A stretch of DNA of 21,884 nucleotides from Russula earlei (Eukaryota > Basidiomycota > Agaricomycetes > Russulales > Russulaceae). The notes under the pieces are model-generated. The model was not told the DNA's origin. It saw only the letters and a program-made list of their open reading frames with translations, and did no database searches. The stretch lies in assembly GCA_025769875.1 (NCBI GenBank), contig JAGFNK010000784.1, positions 1 through 21,884 on the forward strand, given 5' to 3'. This document shows, piece by piece, positions 8,794 through 17,678 of the stretch (the stretch's first letter is position 1; the number at the start of each line of letters is the position of its first letter). A program made the translations under genes and the position numbers.

Positions 8794-9727
8794 CGCCCCC
8801 TTGCGTGCCACGCGTCCTCCCTCTCTCCATCATCCTTCATCCCTCTCCCTTCTTCTCACGTTCACACTCATGACATCATCCTTCATGTTGCCCACTCCCA
8901 TGTCAGCAGATGGCGACAACAGCTCAAGTCGATTGCCATCAACATCACTTGCCTCAGCTCCACCATACTCGTCCCTCAAGCATCGTCCTCACACTGGCCA
9001 CACGTCCACGCACAGACATGACACACTCACATCATCATCACTGCTCTACGCGAGGGTTCGCTACCCACAGCACCTCGCCTGGTTGTCATCGTCGCACTGC
9101 CCCACGCTCACGGACTCAGAGTCAGAGGAATAGGTTTTTGGTATGCTCTTGGCTGATATACTGTACTGCTATGAATTCCCATCCACCTTCGTTTACTTAC
9201 TCTCCGATTTCGCTAACACTTGCCTCGTTCCGATTAGTGTAGATTGTTTTACACATCAGTTCTAGTTCACGGTCTGTCGCGACATCATACTCACTTGCTC
9301 CTGTCTCGTTTCATCTCACATTCCATGTCCCTCCACCCCCTTTGATTACCCGGTTCTCCTTGTGCTACAGTACTTAAGGCTGGTAGCTACAGTCTCAAAT
9401 AACAGCTTTGATGTCCCTTTAACTCTCTCGTGTGCCAGAGGGAACCTCGACTGCCTCAAGATCATTCTCTTCTCCTTCAAGAACACATGTGCACTCGTGC
9501 ACTCCTTTACCTGCACCTCTAGGACATCAACATCAAGTGTCAGATCCGGAGCACAATCTCCACTTGCTCTCGGTTCCTCCCTGTCCGTACCTGCCCTTGA
9601 ATCAAACCTCCTGAACTCCGCATGCCCTGAACAGGTGCACTACAGTAGCATCGTAGCGTCCATTGGCGACCTGTATGGAAAAGAAACAATTCATATTTTC
9701 CGTAGAAAAGCCATGGCCTAAGCCAAT
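8794..9727. other. no gene supported; locally CpG-rich
   Basis: Three overlapping plus-strand ORFs (8801-9133, 8910-9242, 9362-9721) are Ser/His/Pro-rich with no domains and compete for the same bases. About 8780-9120 carries visibly more CpG than neighbouring sequence. No termini or target duplications were found. Confidence 0.45.
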
Positions 9728-9970
9728 CCAAGCCGAGCCAAGCCGGCTTTGATGGCTTTGGCTCAGCCTGGGATTTGAGAAAGCCGGAGCTGCCTCGAGC
9801 TGAGCCAAAGCCGGGGCTTTCAGGCCAAGCTGGGCCAGAACAGCACTAGCTGCGAGCTGGGCCAAGCCAGGCTGAAATAGGTTGGGCTGAGCCAGGCCAA
9901 AGTGATGGCTCTTGATGGCTTTGGCCTGGCCTAAGATTTGAAAAGCTGGAGCTGGGCTGTCAAGCCCTGA
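9728..9970. repeat. GC-rich hairpin repeat, copies B and C in tandem
   Basis: Two further copies of the unit at 8345-8470 lie head to tail (about 9728-9824 and 9862-9970). Copy C holds a perfect 12-bp inverted repeat, GCCAGGCCAAAG (9891-9902) and CTTTGGCCTGGC (9919-9930), with a 16-base loop. Copy B holds the palindrome AAGCCGGCTT. Confidence 0.7.
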
Positions 9971-10140
9971 CAGGCTGTTGATTGGGGTAATCATCAAACT
10001 TTAATTTGTTGACTTTGCATGGACACACCATCATTCTCTGTCATTTTTCATCATCTTATCTGTGCTTCCCTCTCATCCTTCTTTTTTGCTCAAGTACATG
10101 TTCAATGTAAGCCTTGGTGGCCTATATGATGATGTGCTGA

Positions 10141-10520
10141 ATGCTCACCTTTGCATCAACTTGCACTCCTCCCCCTTCTGCATCCAAAATGTCCACTCCC
10201 AAAACAATCAAACAACTTGTCAAGGAGATCAGTGTTCTCTCAAGCTCTTTGTCAGATGCCATGCCCAGAGGATCCAAAGATGATAAAATCTGGTCTGTTA
10301 TGAATACAATGGAAGGTGATATTCCACCTGAAACTTTCAACCTTCAGTTTGATGCCTTGTTTGGGGAGGATTGTCAGGATCCTGGTGGCTGTCTTCACTA
10401 TATTCACCAGGGCAAACTTGGAATGGGTCTCATCATATCTTACCTTTGAAAAATCCACTGGACACACAATTTTCCCTTGGATCTTGTGGAGCTGAAATTG
10501 CAACATCTTGTAGCTGAGTT
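10141..10520 (+). pseudogene. 5' part of an unknown duplicated gene, copy 2
   Basis: The shared ATG at 10189 opens MSTPKTIKQLVKEISVLSSS and continues further than copy 1: DDKIWSVMNTMEGDIPPETF, then FGEDCQDPGGCLHYIHQGKL, to a TGA at 10447-10449. Past the TGA the same frame stays open for over 20 codons (HNFPLDLVELKLQHLVAELR). It ends at a plausible splice donor GTGAGT near 10532, with a possible acceptor TTAG near 10577. The product is unrecognised, mainly helical and hydrophilic. It may be the N-terminal exon of a transposon or host gene. The TGA would make this copy non-functional. Confidence 0.45.
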
Positions 10521-10810
10521 GAGACATCTCCAGTGAGTACCTAAATAATTGTTTGTCATTTGTATTGATGGATTGTTAGATGAGTGGTTGTACCTTGCCC
10601 AGCATGAACTGTCAATCCCACTGCAAAGCTCAAGGACACTGCCAACACTGAGGCCCCTCAACTTTCCTTCCAGTGCAAAGCTGTCCAGGATTTTCACTTC
10701 TGTCAAGACACATACTGCTGATCATGAAGGACTCAGGAGCAGGTGGGCAAAGGTCAGAACAGATGGTACATGGCATAAATGGCATTGAACAGGAGGACGA
10801 GCCAAATGAC

Positions 10811-11191
10811 TGTTACGAACCAAGGCCAGGTCCTGACCGTAGATGGTCCTATGTCACTCAAGAGAGACCTCTCTCATTTTTGCATTACCAACTCCCTTCC
10901 GTTTTCTGGGCTATCCCTCCTGCAGTGCAAGATATCGCTATTGCAAAGGCACTATAACACGACCAGGCACCCGGTTCCTAACCGGGTAATCATCGCGTGG
11001 CAGCCACATGGTCACCCAGCCACCAAGAACCCGAAACAGCAGCACAAACTCTTAGAAACCATTGCATAACTCATCTGACATCATCAAGGCTCCAATGACA
11101 TCATGGCTGACTGAGCGACTCCACAGTGACCTCATAGGCTCACTAAGTGCTCCACAGTGATATCATAATGATGTCATCACTCCACAATGAT
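10811..11191 (+). repeat. LTR-like upstream (U3) sequence, boundaries uncertain
   Basis: The sequence begins TGTTACGAACC, a typical fungal LTR 5' end, and leads without a gene into the TATA-containing left arm at 11192. It carries degenerate ~30-bp repeats (CTCCACAGTGACCTCAT, CTCCACAGTGATATCAT, CTCCACAATGATCAGT) and several TGACATCA/TGATGTCA half-palindromes that resemble bZIP (ATF/CREB) sites. TGTCATGAACC at 12582 resembles the same start. No matching second LTR with this U3 was found in the window. Confidence 0.4.
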
Positions 11192-11538
11192 CAGTAATGC
11201 ACTCAGTAAGCCTGAAACTTGACACAAGCAAGTTTATGCCTCTGTAGTCCTATTGGATGGTACCAAAGAGTCTAGAATAGTCCCAGTTCTTTGTAATCGA
11301 CCCTGTACACTGTATATAAGCCCCAATGAAGTATGGCAGTCGTCAGACTGTCCATTTGTGATACTCTCATCCTCCTGGGTACTCCCCTGCGACCACTCAG
11401 TTTAAAGACTCCTCTCGCCTCCAAGGTACTCTTCAATGACCACCTTGTTTAAAGCCCTCTCGCTGCACTGGCCTCTGCTCTTTGCCTCTGCCTCCTGCAA
11501 CACCTACCAGTCCCCATCTGGTACCTCCTCATCATTTG
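11192..11538 (+). repeat. left arm of large inverted repeat, contains TATA box
   Basis: From CAGTAATGCACTCAGTAAGC onward this arm matches, in reverse complement, 12587 down to 12332 and then 11737 down to 11638. It carries TATATAAG (11313-11320). Its inner part (about 11433-11538, including CCAGTCCCCATCTGGTA) matches 11638-11737. The arm looks like an LTR promoter/R/U5 region plus following leader sequence. Confidence 0.8.
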
Positions 11539-11637
11539 GCTCGTCCTCCTGTTCAATGCCGCCTTTGCCATGTACCATCTGTTCCGACCCTTGCCCACCT
11601 GCTCCTGAGTCCTTAGTGATCAGCAGTACGTGTCTTG

Positions 11638-11737
11638 ACAACGACTAGAAGATACCAGATGGGGACTGGTACATGTTGCAAGAGGCAGAGGCCAAGGCTG
11701 GAGGCAAGTGTAGTGAAGAGGCTTTAGACAAGGTGGT
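11638..11737 (-). repeat. right arm of large inverted repeat, inner part
   Basis: The reverse complement (ACCACCTTGTCTAAAGCC ... CTGCCTCTTGCAACATGTAC ... CCAGTCCCCATCTGGTA) matches the inner left arm. A spacer of about 100 bp (11539-11637) separates the arms. The outer half of this arm lies beyond the inserted solo LTR, at 12332-12587. Confidence 0.8.
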
Positions 11738-12331
11738 TGTTGTGATTTACCCCCTTGCTGGTTCATCCCTAACCTCTTCCGTTATTGTTCTCTTTTGTCA
11801 CCCTTGTCTCCTTGGTTACCATTTCATCCCTTGATGCTGATGGTCCCTTATTGTCTCATCTATTGTGTTTCACCTATTGTTCAAGTTCCTTTTGCTATTG
11901 GCTCATCTTTATCTATTGTTCTGCATATGGTACTGTACAGCCTCGCTACATACAGTATTTAAGCACCTGTAGAAGCTGGGGAATGCCCCAAGCTTAGCTT
12001 TGTCCCATTTCCTGTCGCATCCCTTTGACCTGTACTGTCTCTCAATCACAACTTGTGTTGTGCTGGCTTATACTCTGCTTGACCTGAGCTCATCACAAGG
12101 AACCTTCATGTTCCTCTTCCTCCTCTGCTTCTCCTTCATTGTCCTCCTCTTCTGTGAAACCAGGAGATCAACTCTGTCTGCGGATTAGGTCATCCTTGAC
12201 TTAGTCTTGAGATGCTAAACCTCTGAACCAGTCTCCTTGAGCCAGCCCCCATTGAACCCTTGAACCAAGTCACAGGGACTTGGCCCCACTGAACCCTGAG
12301 CTAATGCTCTTACGGCCGCGACGCCATAACA
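11738..12331 (+). mobile_element. solo LTR (594 bp) inserted in the inverted-repeat arm
   Basis: Removing this segment restores continuous homology between the two arms of the surrounding inverted repeat, which defines it as an insertion. It begins TGTTGTGATTTACCCC and ends GACGCCATAACA, with TGTT/AACA inverted ends. It is flanked by GTGGT at 11733-11737 and 12332-12336, a 5-bp target duplication. A TATA-like TATTTAAG sits at 11956-11963. No protein-coding region lies inside. It is interpreted as a solo LTR left by recombination, and its orientation is taken from the TATA-like box. Confidence 0.7.
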
Positions 12332-12587
12332 GTGGTTGTTGAAGAGTACCTTGAGGACAAGGGAAGACTTTAGACTGAGCGGTTGTGGGGGAGTACGCAG
12401 GAGGATGAGAGTATCACAAATGCACAGTCTGATGACTGCCATGCTACATTGGGGCTTATATACTGTGTACAGGGTCGATTACAAAGAGCAGAAACTATTC
12501 TAGACTCCTTGGTACCATCCAATAGGACTGCAGAGGCATAAACTTGCTTGTGTCAGGTTTCAGGCTTACTGAGCGTATTACTGTCAT
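12332..12587 (-). repeat. right arm of large inverted repeat, outer part
   Basis: The reverse complement matches 11192-11437 with roughly 85-90% identity, judged by eye, including the TATA box (12455-12462, CTTATATA on plus). Homology ends near 12587. Confidence 0.82.
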
Positions 12588-12730
12588 GAACCAATTCCCA
12601 GAGAGGGCCCTTGAAGGACCCTTCCTTATGAGAGGAAACCCAGCCTCTATGGTGTCACCCTGTTCACATGGACAAAAGGGGTGAGTACAGGTGTCCACAA
12701 TATTGCATGCGCATTGTCACATGAGCAATT

Positions 12731-13350
12731 TGTTACCGAGTGGTTTGGGGTCCGGAAGATGCCGGAACACCTGAACTATGGACTGCACCGATTGAATCAT
12801 GTGTGCATTAGATCTTGATCATTTATGTTCATTGATATCGCGATTGGAACGCGTTCATCGCATCTCTCTGAAGATGTATTGAAAAAGCAATGAGTAGCAT
12901 TGCTTCTGTCCCAGATGTTCTTGTACCGCCACGTACGTTGCTTCCTTGATTAGGAAAGTACTTATGACACCGAGATTGCTACTAGGGAAGCACTTAATGC
13001 TTCCAGCACCAAGATCGTTTACATAGAAGCAACCTCGCTTCTATGAGCCGCATTTTGCTTCTATAGCACCGACCAGTACTACAGTAGCACAAACCTTATC
13101 CCTGTAGGGTTATATAAGGCCCCCAGTTGTAACAGTTGAGCCCTAAGCTTGACTTAGTTTGCCAATCCCAAACAGTTGACTCCTACCCTGTCTGCAGAGC
13201 CCCTCTCATCTTGTTGCCATACTCCAGAAGGATCTAACACTCCTTCCCCTCCACGAGTATTGCTTGCTTGACTCAAGCATATCTGCATTGGTAGGACGCG
13301 CTTATAGATGCGACCATTGATCTTATTTAAGGCACTTTGGAGCTTTAACA
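12731..13350 (+). repeat. gypsy 5' LTR (620 bp)
   Basis: It starts TGTTACCGAGTGG and ends CTTTAACA, matching 20775-21380 throughout. Three hairpins built on GAAGC/GCTTC lie in U3: 12885-12905, 12986-13004 and 13022-13045. The TATA box is at 13111. Confidence 0.95.
13111..13156 (+). promoter_or_regulatory. gypsy core promoter and candidate self-primer
   Basis: TATATAAGG at 13111-13119 is followed 34 bp later, at the position expected for the transcript start, by AAGCTTGACTTA (13145-13156). Both are conserved with the same spacing in the 3' LTR (21145 and 21179-21190). The 12-mer can pair with the primer site at 13351-13362. The transcript start is inferred from spacing only. Confidence 0.6.
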
Positions 13351-13362
13351 TAAGTTGAGCTT
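13351..13362 (+). promoter_or_regulatory. gypsy primer-binding site, self-priming type candidate
   Basis: TAAGTTGAGCTT directly follows the 5' LTR with no gap. It does not begin with TGG, as a site for a tRNA CCA end would. It pairs over all 12 positions (ten Watson-Crick, two G-U) with AAGCTTGACTTA at the inferred RNA 5' end. Confidence 0.55.
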
Positions 13363-13440
13363 CTATCACAGACATTGCTGTGAAAGCGAACCAGAATAGG
13401 CAAGAAGCCTTAGGACTAGGATCTAGTCATCATACGGTCA

Positions 13441-15347
13441 GCAACCTACGCTGAAGTAGTCAAGGGAGAGAATCTATACAGACCTCTCCACAACAAGAAG
13501 AAGGTGTACTACGTGACTCTCGACAAGCATCACAGTTGGACACATGCATACTTCTGTAAAGACCCCTACTGTCATTGGCATAGACAGTGGTAAGCGGGCA
13601 CACAAGTCCCAACTCCCTAGGAAAGGCAGTGGCAAGCAGACAAACTGGAGATCGAAGGTGAACACAGCATACACATAAAGTTCAACCAGAAATCGAAGCA
13701 AGGAACCAAATTTGGTTGGTTCAAAGCTGGAGAGAGGGACAATCTACCCTCAGGAATCAAAGGGACTGCCTCTGGTGTTGGGCAGACCAGGAAGGACCTA
13801 ACAGATACGAGGTCTGATACAAAGGAAGCTACCTTCCTTGCAAATATATCAACGATCAGTGGTACTTTGTTGATTACCACAAAGGATGTCCCTACACAGA
13901 AGAGGATGAAGACATTGATGAATATATGGTTCTAGGTCTAGGAATCAAGACAGATCCTTATACTACTCATTGGGAACCCAGAAGCCCAGTAGTAGATGAC
14001 CCAGCTCCATTTATACAAAAGTCATCAAGTGGAGAAACAGAGAAGTCGGACCCTCCAACTACAGATCAGAAAGCAGAAGCACCAGAAGTATTGGAGCTAG
14101 CTGAAAGACTGGAGCAGAACATGCATGTCTTGCCCATTGAACCAACAATCATGGAAGAACCAGAAGAATCTGTTGAAATGGCTACCATTGCAGCGATGCA
14201 GACAGCCACAATTGCTACCCAGACAGCGGGTGGAAGAACAGGGCCCACCATTGTAATAAACCCTGGAGGTGGTCCACCTGGTGCAGGAGGACCACCTGGA
14301 GGTGGAGGAGTCCCCTTTGGGCCCGCAGGTCCACCAGCATCAGGAGGAGGCCCACCCAGAGGAGGCCTTCCAGGAGGGGGACCACCTGCAGCACCTCCTG
14401 TAGGACCAGGGGTGAACCTGGCACCTCAGCCAGCACCAGGCCCCCATGGAGGCAATGGATCTCTGAAAGGAGACCCTCCTGAAGTCTTCAAAGGAGACAG
14501 GAAGAAGACGAAGTACTTCATCCAGGATTTCAATCTATGGAATCTGCTTAACAGTGACAACCCAACCATGACTATTCCAATGAAGTGAGTAGCCTTAGCT
14601 CTCACCTATATCAAAGGAGAGAAAGTGCATGAATGGGTGGTCAACCAAACGAACATGGTAGAAGCAAAAAGAAATGGGGACCCACCATCTCCCTATGCAC
14701 CTGTGCAGCTGGATCCAACTGACATGCTCTTTTGGACCAAATTTGTGGATGACTTCTTCAGAGAATTCAAAGACACCACAGAACCTGAAGACGCTTTCAT
14801 AAAGCTACAACAATTGTCCATGTGTAAAGCAGCATTGCTGGATGATTATACCAGCAAATTCCTTGTTCTGCTCAGTAAAGCAGGATGGGACCAGAACTCA
14901 CCAGGAGCAGTCGAAGCCTATAAAGCTGGACTAATCACCTGGCTGGTGTGACGAATCTACAATTGACCAGTCAGAGACATACCTACCATCAATGACCTGT
15001 GAGCATGGATTAATGCTGCCAGGGAAGAACAGGCCAGAGACCAGCTTATGAAAGCTAGTATTGGATCTGGAGGTGGATCGTTGACCACCAGGGAAAATCA
15101 CATGAAATCCCTACAGGCTGGGAAAAGGCGAAACCAAAGAGACCTGAATGCTATGGAAGTGGACTTGGTATCCACTGATGCAGCAAGGACCAAGCAACAT
15201 CCTCCTCTGACAGAGGAAAAGAAGAAACTGCTAGCAGAAGGGAAATGCTTCATCTGCAAGAAGGCAGGGCATATCAGCCAGAACTGTCCCAACAAGGACA
15301 GAGTCAAAAAGAAATCAGGTAACCCAAGGGACAAAGGAAAAGCTTGA
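13441..15347 (+). pseudogene. gypsy gag with CCHC zinc knuckle, several TGA stops
   Basis: Gag-like sequence begins in frame 1 (VVKGENLYRPLHNKKKVYYV, from about 13456), with no clear ATG. It passes to the main frame from about 13690 (CLWCWADQEGPNRYEV, TGA 13815, YKGSYLPCKYINDQWYFVDY) and through ATG 13926. A Gly/Pro-rich collagen-like stretch covers about 14250-14455. The Retrotrans_gag-like core follows (DPPEVFKGDRKKTKYFIQDF; TGA 14586; VALALTYIKGEKVHEWV; FVDDFFREFKDTTEPEDAF). Three further TGAs at 14949, 14964 and 15000 interrupt LITWLV-RIYN-PVRDIPTINDL. CFICKKAGHISQNC at 15246-15287 is a perfect CX2CX4HX4C knuckle, with basic residues after it, and a TGA lies at 15345. All stops in the main frame are TGA. 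Confidence 0.9.
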
Positions 15348-16025
15348 GCTCTGGAAACAGAAAAGGAGGACAACTCAGGGGACAGTGGAAACAAAAGCAC
15401 TGTCTCTGGACGATCCACATCTCCTCCTCCTACCTATTACAAGAGCTCCTCCTCTGCGTCCATAAAGAAGATGTCCACCAAACAGAAGGAGGACTTATTG
15501 GAAGAACTGATGGAACAGGGTTTTTGGGAACACCTAAGTCGATGGCCTGGCTTAGGAAGAATAGTGTGTTGCAAGTGTACATTAGAAGACTGAATGCTAT
15601 GAATATTCCATTCACTTTCATCACTGCACACATGACAGCTGAGGAATCTGCTCTACTAGACAGTGGAGCAACAGAGAACTTCATCGATCACTCAGCTTGG
15701 AAGAGACTGAAGATTGAGAAACAGGAACTACATGAACCCATGGTAGTACGAAAATGTTGATGGAACCCAGAATAAGCAAGGGGAACTCACCCATTACTGC
15801 TGGCTTCGTGTCCGATACAAGGAGAAGGAGAGCTTGCAAAGGTTCTATCTCACAGATTTAGGAACGGATCAGGGTCATCCTGGGATATCCCTTCCTATAT
15901 GAATTCGACCCCACCATCAACTGGAAGAAAGGACAGCTGATGGAAGGAACGGTACAGATTGAGACTGCTCAATACAAGTACCTGGATCTCTATGTCGCAA
16001 AACTCCAAAAGCAAGCAAGAGGTGA
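15348..16025 (+). pseudogene. gypsy protease region, frameshifted
   Basis: After the TGA at 15345 the gag frame stays open (ALETEKEDNSGDSGNKSTVS), a linker rich in Ser and Lys. A shift near 15560 leads to VYIRRLNAMNIPFTFITAHM, then ESALLDSGATENFIDHSAWK, the aspartic protease motif with the catalytic Asp at 15659-15661. Further shifts near 15755 and 15868 carry on to GELTHYCWLRVRYKEKESLQ and VILGYPFLYEFDPTINWKKG, the flap and C-terminal part of a retropepsin-like fold. Confidence 0.85.
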
Positions 16026-17678
16026 AACCGACAATTAAAGAAAGGGGAAGCCATTTACCTACAAAAGACGACTATTGCTCAGAAGTGGGCCCAGCAGTCG
16101 ATTAAACCACAGGAAGGAGAGGATCCCCTTGCCAATGTTCCAAAGCAATTCCACCGCTTTGCAGATGTCTTCTCAGAAGAGAAGTCCCAGAGGTTCCCAC
16201 CACCAAGGGAACCAGACATGCAGATAGAACTGTTACCTGACGCACCAAAGGAACTAAACTGCAAGGTGTACCCCCTAACACGAGACGAGCGAGAATACCT
16301 CAAGAAATTCCTAGCTGATGAAGTAGAGAAGCGATACATCACTCCAGGTCCATCCAGCTACACATCTCCAGTGTTCTTCATTGGCAAGAAGGACAGCAAG
16401 GAGAAGAGGATCATTGTAGACTATCAACGACTAAATCAGTGGACCAGACGAGACAATGAACCTTTACCACATCTGGAACAAGAGGTGGAAAGACTCCGAG
16501 GGAAAAAGGTCTTCTCCAAATTCAATATACGATGGGGATACAATAATGTGCGACTGGCAGAAGGAGATCGCTGGAAGGCAGCTTTCAAGATGCCATATGG
16601 AACCTACCTGCCCAATGTCATGTATTTTGGGCTCAAGAATGCACCAGCCTTCTTTACTAGGCTGATGAGAAGAGACTTCGGTGACTGGCTGGACCAATGG
16701 GCAGAATACACGGTCAACTATCTGGATGACTTTGGAATTGCCACAGGGGACAGTCCTGAACAATTAGAAATCCATGAGCAATGTGTCAACGAACTACTCA
16801 TGCTGATGCAGAAGAAGTCATACTTCCTGAAACCCCAGAAGTGCCAGTTCATGGTGTGAAAACTAACCATGCTAGGATGGGACATAGATGAAGGGAAGAT
16901 GAAGATTGAGGCCTCCAAAGTCCGAGGAATCACGGACTGGCCTCAGGAAATCAAGGACATACACGAAGTGTGCAAAGTCATGGGAGTCCTCAGTTACAAT
17001 AGGGCTTTCATTCGAGGATTCAGTCAGATTGCTCGACCCATTATTGCCTTGACAAAGAAAGGGGTGCCATTTGAATGGACCCAAGAATGCAAAGATGCTC
17101 TGGAACGACTTATCCAGATAGTATCTTCTGACCCTGTCCTGCTCCATCCTGATGAGGAGCGACCCTTTGAACTGGAAGTAGACGCGTCCAATTATGCCAT
17201 TGGAGCAGTATTATTCCAGAAGGACGAACAAGAAAAGAGGAGGCCAATAGGTTACTTCTCAGCAGCCTTGAAACAAGCAGAGAAGAACTACGACATATGG
17301 GACAAAGAGTTCTTAGCCATGGTGCGAGCCTTGAAACACTGGCAACACCTGCTCATGGGAGCAAAGCATAAGGTAGTGGTCTATACAGACCATGCGAACC
17401 TGTTGCATTACCGACACCCTCAGCGAATAAATGGTCGAGTGGCAAGATACATTACCTTCTTGGCAGACTTCGACTTGGAACTGAAACATCAGGCAGGGGC
17501 AAGGAATAAAGCAGATGCCCTGTCAAGGAGACCTGACCTTGACGATGGACAAGGGGATAAAGAAGAAGTGGTCGCGCTACCTGACCATCTTTTTATTCGA
17601 GTAATGCACACTACTGCATTGGAAGAACGGATTAAAGAACCAACAAGGGGAAGAAAGACACCAATTAAAGCTACTTGA
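16026..17678 (+). pseudogene. gypsy reverse transcriptase and RNase H, one TGA, active-site Asp lost
   Basis: The frame is open from 16026. It contains RFADVFSEEKSQRFPPPREP, the RT start LKKFLADEVEKRYITPGPSS, SPVFFIGKKD, RIIVDYQRLNQWT, and FSKFNIRWGYNNVRL, where the usual catalytic Asp is Asn (AAT at 16524-16526). AFKMPYGTYLPNVMYFGLKN and VNYLDDFGIATG, with the Asp pair, follow. A TGA at 16857 interrupts CQFMV-KLTMLGWDIDEG. RNase H follows with its acidic residues in LEVDASNYAIGAVLFQ, YDIWDKEFLAMVRALKHW and VVYTDHANLLHYR, and it ends ARNKADALSRRPDL. The C-terminus from about 17620 is out of the integrase frame. RT is inactive by both the TGA and the D-to-N change. Confidence 0.95.

Noticed and set aside
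8801..9721. Plus-strand ORFs of 110-119 codons in the CpG-richer stretch.
   Set aside because: They are Ser/His/Pro-rich, mutually overlapping in different frames, and without motifs or splice structure that would favour one of them.
8345..10304. The two direct copies as the LTRs of a small element.
   Set aside because: They include a coding start, lack TG...CA ends, a primer site, a polypurine tract and target duplications, and copy 2 continues as coding sequence past the point where copy 1 diverges.
11785..12188. Hydrophobic plus-strand ORFs resembling small membrane proteins.
   Set aside because: They lie wholly inside the 594-bp solo LTR, whose T-rich sequence gives hydrophobic codons in any pyrimidine-rich frame.
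12314..12326. Minus-strand TGGCGTCGCGGCC looked like a tRNA primer-binding site next to an LTR.
   Set aside because: Arm-to-arm comparison shows this sequence is the end of an inserted solo LTR (11738-12331). The homologous uninterrupted arm has no such sequence, so there is no LTR/PBS junction here.
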